A DNA stretch of 22,225 nucleotides. It comes from Planoprotostelium fungivorum. Its lineage: Eukaryota > Evosea > Variosea > Cavosteliida > Cavosteliaceae. How positions within the stretch are numbered: position 1 is the first letter of the stretch; each line of letters starts with the position of its first letter. The notes under the pieces are model-generated. The model was not told where the DNA came from, searched no databases, and worked only from the letters and a program-made list of their open reading frames with translations. The stretch covers positions 1 to 22,225 of the forward strand of contig MDYQ01000359.1 in NCBI GenBank assembly GCA_003024175.1, in the 5' to 3' direction. The position numbers and the translations under genes are program-made. Below, in pieces: positions 16,366 through 22,225 of this stretch.

Positions 16366-17482
16366 TTATACTTTGGATGTCTTACAGGCCATCGAATTTA
16401 TGATATAGGCCAGGTCCTCATCGTCATCTGTGCTGTCCTCATTGCGAGCATCATGTTCTTCAGTCCTGGGTCGCTTGTTGGCCGCGTAATCCATGGTCTC
16501 TAATCTCTTCCGTACAGAGGCAGGGGCTCCTCTCTCTACATTCACAACAGCAGTCTCACTGTTCTCTATCTCCATATCAGCCCTTTGGGTCGCTTGACAG
16601 TCCTGTGACCGTCTTCCATCTTCCTCTTCTCCTTCAGCCTCTTCTTCTCCTACAGTCTCTTCTCCTCCTACAGACTCTTCTCCTCCTACAGTCTCTTCTC
16701 CTCCTACAGTCTCTTCTCCTCCTACAGACTCTTCTCCTCCTACAGACTCTTCTCCTCCTTCAGCCTCTTCTTCTCCTACAGTCTCTTCTCCTCCTACAGT
16801 CTCTTCTCCTCCTACAGACTCTTCTTCTCCTACAGTCTCTTCTCCTCCTACAGACTCTTCTTCTCCTACAGCCTCTTCTTCTCCTACAGCCTCTTCTTCT
16901 CCTACAGCTCCTTTTCTCCTTCCAAGCAAACTGTTGCAAGTGACCCTAAACTCCTTTCTCTCTGCATTTTGTTCCAGCCAACTGGCAAAAGATTCTGGTA
17001 ACTGATGTTGATGCGATTGGTGGGTATTTGGCGTTTTTTTTGATTCCCAAACGTGAACTTGGCACAACCAGCACCACTTCATGAAGGTATAAGTCTGATG
17101 CGGCATTGTGCTTACCGTGCCTTGAGAGGAAATGTGGAAATAGAACTGACAAGGTGAGTGTGAGCTGCGATGAATGAAGGCTTCTCACTCGATCATCGTT
17201 TGCTTCGGTAGCAGGGCTCTTCAATTTATCTATGTAATCCAACTGGAGTTGAAGTTCCACTTTCTTGCGCCACTTATTTTTGATGACGCTCGATTCAAGA
17301 CTGAGCTTTGGGTCACCCAGCTCCTTCCTCCCAGGTATATGGTCGAATGATTGGACGATCAATTGGTAAGTGGTGTCATCCAGCTTTTGGCATTGGAGGC
17401 ACACGAACAATCCAGAGACTCCGTTCAAAACAAAGCACTGATCCTTTTTGTTTGTGTATCGCATCTCGAGGATTTCACTCAT
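16366..17482 (-). CDS. Two-exon acidic hexapeptide-repeat protein, about 357 aa
   Basis: Exon 1, 17189-17482, begins MSEILEMRYTNKKDQC and gives 98 residues. A 43-nt intron, 17146-17188 (gtgaga...cttgtcag), joins in phase 0 to exon 2, 16366-17145 (259 residues and stop). Near the start of exon 2 is a Cys/His cluster (KWCWLCQVH...H..H.H), possibly a C-x2-C/H-H zinc site of U1 type, but unproven. Then come 16 tandem hexapeptides of the type VGGEES/VGEEET, very acidic, followed by a basic KRPRTEEH that may be a nuclear localisation signal and an acidic C-terminus (DSTDDDED). No family recognised. Both exons are intact, making this the most convincing complete gene in the window. Confidence 0.7.
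16621..16908 (-). repeat. 18-bp coding minisatellite, 16 units
   Basis: Sixteen in-frame 18-bp units encode [AST][VE]G[GE]EE on the minus strand. The plus strand reads as Leu-rich by chance. All units keep the frame, so copy number can change without breaking the protein. Confidence 0.95.
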
Positions 17483-17757
17483 ATCTGAACGAGTCCGTTG
17501 TTTGTTTGTTGTTGTATGTATGATGATTTGCTTGTAAGTCAAGAATTCAATTACAACGACGAATGCGCAATATTTAACAAGCAACAACGCCTTCGCCCTT
17601 TTGACAGAAACTCCTCCTACACATCAAAGAAAAATGGATTTAAGTCCACAGGCGAACACGAAACACCAACCAGCAATACATTTAGTCTTCAAACTGAAGT
17701 GGCGATCATCTTGGTAGGTCATTTGTATCATAATCAAATGGCGATGTTCACTGGTAC
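17483..17757. other. Intergenic, between divergent genes
   Basis: Lies between the minus-strand gene starting at 17482 and the plus-strand exons beginning by about 17758, so it may hold promoters for both. The 30 bases before the 17482 start are rich in caacaaacaa (minus strand). No repeat partner. Confidence 0.4.
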
Positions 17758-18646
17758 TTGAATAGAATCCTGGAGGTCAAGACAAATCTATCCAGCATAC
17801 ACTCAACAACCCTTCCTCGCTTTGGAAGAAATCCATCAAACAGATACACATTACTCTGTTCTGGACCATCTCCAAACCCGGACCGTTTGGCCGCCGAATA
17901 TCAACTGGACAACTATCTATCTGTCTCATTCTCAGAGATGGAACATCAGAAGAACATCAACGTGAGTCTTCCTCCTTGATGTCGTGGTGTTGACTGACCT
18001 GTTTCCAGTCGAACGATACTATAACTCAGATGACCTCACTCGTCAGAGCACGATCTGTCGCACACATCACAGATGGTACGCCCAGAGCAGAGTCCACAAG
18101 CTACTCAGAGGTGATAGATCCAATAGGTCTTCCATCATCTGATTCAATTATAGGAACACATCAGGGAGCTTTTCGATCTCAGCATCTTCGAGCTGAAGCA
18201 GCGATTGATGGCCACTGGAGTCTACAAGTTTGGACGAGGGAGAGTAGGCATGATCAGTAACCTCCTCTCGATCAGCAAGGAGACAGTGAAGGCAGCGATC
18301 GAAAAGACGCAAGAGGTGGAGAGAGTCGACTTAACCCGTGACGGTTTTGGGCCTCTCAACTTCCAGGTGAGATGAGTTGATGTAACACATCCACTGATAC
18401 AAGATAGTTCAACGTCGAGAAGACCCAAAGGCATGCACAGAGGATCAGGGAGGATGTCGAATGCTTCGAAATGAGTCAAACAAGCAGAAATCCACGCCGC
18501 AAAGATGTTGGGACGACGGGATTCCCCCACTCTCCATCACATGAGAGTCTACCACGCGTTAGAGGCGTTCATTCCAATGAGTATCAGCCTTCGAGACTGC
18601 AATCTGGGCCTTTTTTGAAGACTGGGACGTTCATCATCGATGAACG
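17758..18646 (+). CDS. Multi-exon hypothetical protein with helix-turn-helix-like segment
   Basis: Exons inferred from phase: ~17758-17961 (true start unclear; ATG at 17938 is possible), intron 17962-18008 (47 nt), exon 18009-18110, intron 18111-18153 (43 nt), exon 18154-18366, intron 18367-18407 (41 nt), exon 18408-18646. All joins are phase 0. The third exon reads ELFDLSIFELKQRLMATG, then FGRGRVGMISNLLSISKETV, a helix-turn-helix-like pattern as in some transposase N-termini (for example ISAzo13-type), only a weak resemblance. After ECFEM in exon 4 a second frame (RVYHALEAFIPMSISLRDCN) looks more protein-like, hinting at a frameshift. No clean ending was found: joins after 18646 give early stops. 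It may belong to the decayed transposon that follows. Confidence 0.4.
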
Positions 18647-18762
18647 GTGAGACGTCTTTCACGGTTGATAGTGACTGATCCTTATACAGGTAGCATGCCG
18701 TACGATCTCTTCGAAGCGGAACGATCGGCGACATCAGCGAACAGAAGAATGCCTCGGTCTAG

Positions 18763-18983
18763 TGGACTGAGCGTCTACCATCACGTAAATCAGTATCGAT
18801 ATGGATTCCCCAAGTGAAAGACTGCAACACGCCGTGGTGGGAGAGATACTATCGAGACAGAAGTGAGTGAAATTGTTATAAGATCCATCAGCTAACGTGT
18901 TCGTAGATAACCAGATCACAAAGCACTACTGTACAGACGTGGATTTCCGCATCCGCTCAAAAACGTTCATCGTCTACATTTGA
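18763..18983 (+). pseudogene. PIF/Harbinger-like transposase remnant, N-terminal part
   Basis: Exon 18763-18862 and exon 18907-18983 join across a 44-nt intron (gtgagt...cagctaac...gtag). The joined frame has PQVKDCNTPWWERYY then DVDFRIRSKTFIVYI-stop. In PIF/Harbinger transposases a W-W-x-x-Y/F box followed by a FRM..xxF box opens the DDE domain, and this matches that layout. The frame stops just afterwards and stops occur just upstream (18760), so it is a relic. Confidence is limited because the motifs are short. Confidence 0.4.
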
Positions 18984-19336
18984 GTTTCGATTCCAAGACA
19001 AACATTTTGTTCGGCTGAGCACGCATAGAGATCGAACACCACGAGGTGAGATTATACCAACAGTGCCACAGGTTCATCCTACTGCATGGACTGGATGATT
19101 CAACCAAGCAATGCACTCCAATTGACGCACGGTAAGCGATGCACGCGCACGCCAAGCAGTGCATGATGCGATTCAACCACCTTCCCTGTGCCTGGATCAT
19201 GCTATTGTTAATAAAGAGTCAAAGGGTATTTGTAGTGGTTCAATCGTGCATCGTGGGCGGCCAGCGCTGGCTCAATGGAATATTCTGTGAAAAATAAAAA
19301 AAGGAAAGAAAATGGTCTATTTATTGTTGAGGGGAC
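18984..19336. other. No intact gene; likely interior of the decayed transposon
   Basis: Broken plus-strand frames (EHHEVRLYQQCHRFILLHG, then stops) lie between two transposase-like pieces. The catalytic Asp region could not be identified. I looked for tRNA-like loops around ggttcaatc near 19238 and found no cloverleaf. Confidence 0.3.
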
Positions 19337-19519
19337 ATGGTTGACGCGGTCTTCGTCGGATTTGCGGAGAGATACAACTACGCTCACAGTGGTAGAAGGA
19401 CCATTGTAGAGCAAGTCTTCCACCGATTCAAATCGCAGGACACCTTGATTTCAAGCGGACCTAATATTGGAGGAAGGAATATTCAAGAACGGCAGAGGAA
19501 TGCTGATGGGCACGTATAG
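19337..19519 (+). pseudogene. PIF/Harbinger-like transposase remnant, C-terminal part
   Basis: The frame includes ERYNYAHSGRRTIVEQVFHR then FKSQDTLI. This resembles the segment around the third catalytic acid of PIF/Harbinger (DDE_Tnp_4) transposases, usually written FN..HS..R..IER.FG.LK.RF.IL; the Glu of IVEQ would be the catalytic one. Nothing after it looks like the usual LHN..C-terminal block. With the piece at 18763 it marks one dead element of about 0.8 kb or more. Confidence 0.5.
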
Positions 19520-19664
19520 GCCATCTGAATCCTTTATTTAGAAGAGAGAATTACCGTGAACGTGGCGATGAAAGTGGTGAGGAAGATGCGCTCCCGGAAT
19601 GAACGAATAAAATGCGGTGTAGATCGTTCACAGATAAATGACGCTGTACATCGATTGTTTGTAG

Positions 19665-20024
19665 TTATTTTTCATATAGGCACTGATTCAGATGCTTTGC
19701 TATGCGATGATGGTCAATAAAACATTTGAAAGCTTCTGGCATGTAGTCAACAAAGGGTCGCGAATTTTTGTGTACTTCACACTTCGCCTCAACACTCGAC
19801 GAATCGTCAACGTTGATATCCATATTATGTGATTGATCAGGATGCATCATTTGCTCACACCAGATCGCACATCCATTCGACGTTTCATAGCAGAGCAGCG
19901 TCAGTTTTTGTGAGATCGTGATGCCAAAATCAAGAAGACAGCCATCCTCGGTTCTCTTCTCTTCACTATAGAGCGAACTCCGACGTTGGTCAGCAAAGAG
20001 AGGATTTGATTTGTAGGATGTCAC
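19665..20024 (-). CDS. Small gene family member, about 119 codons
   Basis: Minus-strand frame. The N-terminal start is unclear because the first codon in the open frame is GTG. The body reads KLTLLCYETSNGCAIWCEQM, HPDQSHNMDINVDDSSS, and ends AFKCFIDHHRIAKHLNQ, then a stop at 19665. The pattern LT..xYxTxxGxxIW matches MRLTFYRTLDQGLIWSQ of the gene at 21745-22157, and FIDHH matches its FIDYH and the FVDHH of 9275. A decayed relative is at 6116-6513. It has no intron and ends earlier than the 22-kb gene. Function unknown. Confidence 0.5.
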   Translation of the reverse strand: MTSYKSNPLFADQRRSSLYSEEKRTEDGCLLDFGITISQKLTLLCYETSNGCAIWCEQMMHPDQSHNMDINVDDSSSVEAKCEVHKNSRPFVDYMPEAFKCFIDHHRIAKHLNQCLYEK

Positions 20025-20059
20025 TTCCTCGTATATCCTCTCTGGTCACCACAGAGTTG

Positions 20060-20068
20060 TTTTTTATA
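20060..20068 (-). promoter_or_regulatory. TATA-like box for the 19665-20024 gene
   Basis: tataaaaaa on the minus strand, 36 bases upstream of the start of the open frame. Position and sequence fit a core promoter; no further evidence. Confidence 0.35.
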
Positions 20069-20220
20069 CATCCGCTTTGGAATATAAATACATTTATGAA
20101 TCCTCTCTCAGGCGCTCCGACTCAGTCGTTTCAGCCAAGTCAGACTGGGCCATTTCAGTCGGATCTACCAGCAACGCCCCTGGCAACTGGCAAGAGTATG
20201 TCAACGAGAAGTTCACCGAT

Positions 20221-20473
20221 ATCGGAGATTCAGAAATAAATCTCCGTTGGACGTCTCTGATCGTTGGATAATCAATAAATGGACCACTTCGATCGTGGGA
20301 GAATCTTCTGCATAGACGATCAGAGACGTCCAACGGAGTTTGATTTCTGAACCTCCGTTGCAGAAGATTCTCCCACGATCGGCTGAACCTCCGATGTAAA
20401 CGATTTTCTCACGATCGTGGTTATTCACATGGACAAAACCAACGGAATAGAGGATGATTTCTGAAACTCCGTT
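20221..20473. repeat. Head-to-head hairpin monomers forming a larger foldback
   Basis: A plus-strand hairpin unit (20221-20248, then ggacgtctctgatcgt) is followed by the same unit in reverse (20314-20359). Together they make an inverted repeat of about 42 bp around a 45-base spacer. A further degraded unit lies at 20441-20473. Both strands read (G)GSEI.LRWTSL at the outer ends, as in the tail of the gene at 21745. Confidence 0.85.
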
Positions 20474-20481
20474 GCAGAAGA

Positions 20482-20745
20482 TTGTCTCACGCTCAACACC
20501 TCTAAAGTCACTGTAGAGATGTAAGAGACAAACATGGTCGCAGCGATGAGACTCACCTTCTACAGAACACTGGATGAAGGTCTGGTGTGGAGCCAAGAAT
20601 CTTCTTTAGATGCTCACACTTGCGGCTCAGATTCAGACGAGATCGACGATGGAGTGGGAAGTCTATAAGGTTGCATTCAATCCCCTCCTGGAGTTGAAGT
20701 TGGAGGTAACATATCATATGTCAACTCCACATGGTGGACACAGGT
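20482..20745 (+). repeat. Arm of a large inverted repeat (other arm 21985-22225)
   Basis: About 88-90% identical to the reverse complement of 21985-22225, over about 250 bases, with 1.24 kb between arms. The right arm runs off the window end. A transcript across both arms could form a long double-stranded RNA. Confidence 0.9.
20546..20668 (+). pseudogene. Frameshifted copy of the small gene family exon 1
   Basis: Begins MRLTFYRTLDEGLVWSQESS and follows the intact gene at 22008-22157 with few changes, but lacks two bases after GVG. The frame therefore meets a stop at 20666-20668. The following DNA still resembles the donor site (ggaggtaac for ggaggtata). Exon 2 was not found downstream. Confidence 0.8.
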
Positions 20746-21267
20746 TCTCGCTCGATTGAGAGGGTATCAGTCGATCCAGAAGAGGAACAATCTACCAAGA
20801 CACAGTTCTTTCATTGCGAGTTCTTCGTCTATCCCAGAATTTGAAGAGCAGTATGGTGGCGTGCATGCTCACAATCCTCCATCAGGACGATCGTCTGATC
20901 GATCGAGGCGTGCGGCGTCAACGTCATCATGTATCTACCAGTGATATCTTCATTCAGTTCAGCATATCGTATCCATTTACCTTGCTCTTGGCGCAGGTCT
21001 CTATACACAAACATCTTTCATTGCAGCCATCTGCATCGTCTCGTTCGGTTATCATCCTTCATTCTCTCACCTACTCACCTTCCACCTCTTCTCTATCCTC
21101 TACCCTCGTCTTCTCATCAGATTTCCTGGGCTTCAAAATCTCGTCCTCTCTTTCTCAGCCATTTCCCTCATCGATCGGACCGGTTCTTCATCACGATCGA
21201 TAGACGAACAAGGGTTTAGAGTTCAAACAATCGAACCCCGCCTACGAACAGAAACGAGGCGAGGGAA
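20746..21267. other. CT-rich stretch, no gene supported
   Basis: All three plus frames are open for long spans (for example 20814-21203 and 20929-21219, and a no-ATG frame from about 20943 to 21549). The base composition is strongly C/T, which removes stops, so openness is weak evidence. The third frame deserves a look because it runs into block F/E in the frame shared with other copies. Confidence 0.4.
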
Positions 21268-21565
21268 GGAAATAGAGGGAGGTCGCTCACTCATTCAAAC
21301 ATCCATTCCTCGCCAGCTTTCGATTTTCGTCCTTGTTCAAATCGCGATACGCCACTACTCGCTCTGTGTCCTCACCGCTTGTATGTCTATCTCGGCCCTC
21401 GCTCTTCACCTTGAGATCACCTGCATCGCAGGATTGTTTGTTGATGTCTGTTTCTTATTTACGGGCTCAATTATTTGTACCACGAATGGTCTCGGTAAAA
21501 CAAATCTGGCCTTGTTACAAAAATCTGCGCACCACCAAGAGAAGCCAGGATAGATCGTCAAAAAC
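21268..21565 (+). repeat. Blocks F and E, copy c, inverted relative to copies a and b
   Basis: The plus strand here equals the minus strand of 13765-14055: gggaggtcgctcactc, cattcctcg.cagctttcgattttcgtc, then gggctcaattatttgtacca. It lacks 18 bases found in copy b after cattcct. The plus frame SIFVLVQIAIRH ... GSIICTTNGLGKTNL is fully open. Confidence 0.85.
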
Positions 21566-21644
21566 CATAAATCAAGCACGAGTTCAGACGTGAGCCGTGC
21601 TTGATGTTGATCTCATCCTCCTGTCTTTCGATGTGACTCATCCG

Positions 21645-21812
21645 TCCACCACCTCAGCATATCAGGGGAACTTGTGAGGGCCCGCCGCCCGAAGAATATA
21701 AAACAGTCGCTGGGAACAGCACACGACAAGTGAGAAGAGACAAGTCAAAGAGACGTCCAACGGAGAGTTATTTCTGAACCTCCGTTGCAGAGGATTGTCT
21801 CACTATCGGAGG
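21645..21812. repeat. Inverted copy of 8774-8895 plus hairpin monomer
   Basis: Matches 8774-8895 reverse-complemented, with 25 extra bases at 21678-21702 that include tataaaa at 21697-21703. The hairpin monomer at 21759-21786 (AACGGAG...CTCCGTT) encodes the last residues of the minus-strand gene that ends at 21745. Confidence 0.85.
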
Positions 21813-22157
21813 TTGACTTGGTCTGTTCGATGAGACCTCTTACAGTTCTCGTGTGAGAGACGATGTCGCGGTGGTAATCAATAAAGGCGGTCACGCATTT
21901 TCTGCCCTCTTCGATTCTCTTCAAACTCTTCTCCACTCTCTCTGTCAAGTCTTGATACTGTAACGTCTGAGTCAGTGTCTACCGTGTGGAGTTGACATGT
22001 GATATACCTCCAACTTCAACTCAAGGAGAACCTTATAGACTTCTCCCACTTCATCGTCGGTCTCGTCTGAATCTGAGCCGCAAGTGTGGACATCTAAAGA
22101 AGATTCTTGGCTCCATATCAGACCTTGATCCAGTGTTCTGTAGAAGGTGAGTCTCAT
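21745..22157 (-). CDS. Intact two-exon member of the small gene family, about 120 aa
   Basis: Exon 1, 22008-22157, starts MRLTFYRTLDQGLIWSQESS and ends LLELKLE (50 codons). A 50-nt intron, 21958-22007 (gtatat...cactgactcagacgttacag), with a canonical-looking branch site, joins in phase 0 to exon 2, 21745-21957: YQDLTERVEKSLKRIEEGRK, CVTAFIDYHRDIVSHTRTV, and the tail ETILCNGGSEITLRWTSL-stop. Unspliced, the frame ends 12 codons into the intron. The middle of exon 2 is charged and probably helical. The tail comes from a palindromic repeat monomer. The product has no signal or membrane segment and belongs to no family I know. Relatives lie at 20546, 19665, 9275, 9085 and 6116. Confidence 0.6.
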
Positions 22158-22225
22158 TGTCCTGCGACCATGTTCGTCTCTTACATCTCCACAGTGACTT
22201 TAGAGGTGTTGGGCGTGAGACAATC
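21985..22225 (-). repeat. Right arm of the large inverted repeat, runs off the window
   Basis: Partner of 20482-20745. It covers exon 1 and the promoter side of the gene at 21745-22157. The last bases (gtgagacaatc) are those that precede a hairpin monomer in the left arm, so another monomer probably lies just outside the window. Confidence 0.85.

Noticed and set aside
16605-16943. Leu-rich plus-strand ORF
   Set aside because: It is the antisense of the acidic repeat in the spliced gene at 16366-17482, which has intron support.
19230-19440. tRNA-like loops (ggttcaatc, gattcaaatc)
   Set aside because: No matching acceptor, D and anticodon stems could be placed around either loop.
20814-21219. 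Overlapping plus-strand ORFs of 96-129 codons
   Set aside because: All three frames are open because the stretch is C/T-rich; there are no motifs or splice support.

Overview
The window looks like a repeat-rich, gene-poor stretch of a nuclear eukaryotic genome. The evidence is a Ty3/Gypsy-type retrotransposon, several gene models whose frames only join across 40-50 nt GT-AG introns (often with GTGAG donors and CTGAC/CTGAT/CTAAC-like branch sites), TATA-like boxes, minisatellites, and no bacterial gene organisation. A GH55 glucanase fragment and the compact introns fit a fungus or a fungus-associated protist such as an amoebozoan. I cannot name the species from sequence alone.

Layout. 1-547: no clear gene, but a short inverted-repeat element at 367-543. 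548-6056: a broken Ty3/Gypsy element (leader, Gag with CCHC knuckle, protease, truncated reverse transcriptase). Its gag region appears three times, most simply because contigs were not merged. 6051-6739: a dispersed repeat and a decayed member of a small gene family. 6821-7384: a GH55 exo-beta-1,3-glucanase fragment. 7394-8250: a decayed coding region of unknown family. 8655-10118: hairpin units and minus-strand members of the small gene family. 10043-13290 and 13765-16185: two old tandem copies of one composite unit (blocks E, F, G, A, then a 48-bp hairpin array). The first copy has 24 array units and the second has 3. Small two-exon genes lie within these blocks. 16366-17482: the best intact gene, two exons, about 357 aa, with an acidic hexapeptide repeat. 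17758-19519: a multi-exon gene fragment and PIF/Harbinger-like transposase remnants. 19594-22225: three more members of the small gene family, foldbacks, and inverted copies of blocks seen earlier.

Two themes tie the region together. First, a 46-48 bp palindromic monomer recurs at five loci, with stem sequences that change in a compensating way. At several loci its end encodes the same C-terminal tail followed by a stop codon. Second, every one of the six single N characters is flanked by near-identical sequence on both sides, so the apparent local duplications at these points are probably overlapping or allelic contigs rather than biology. The first of the six is less clean than the others.

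Most gene calls here rest on reading frame, splice-phase agreement between copies and family motifs read by eye; no database search was run.
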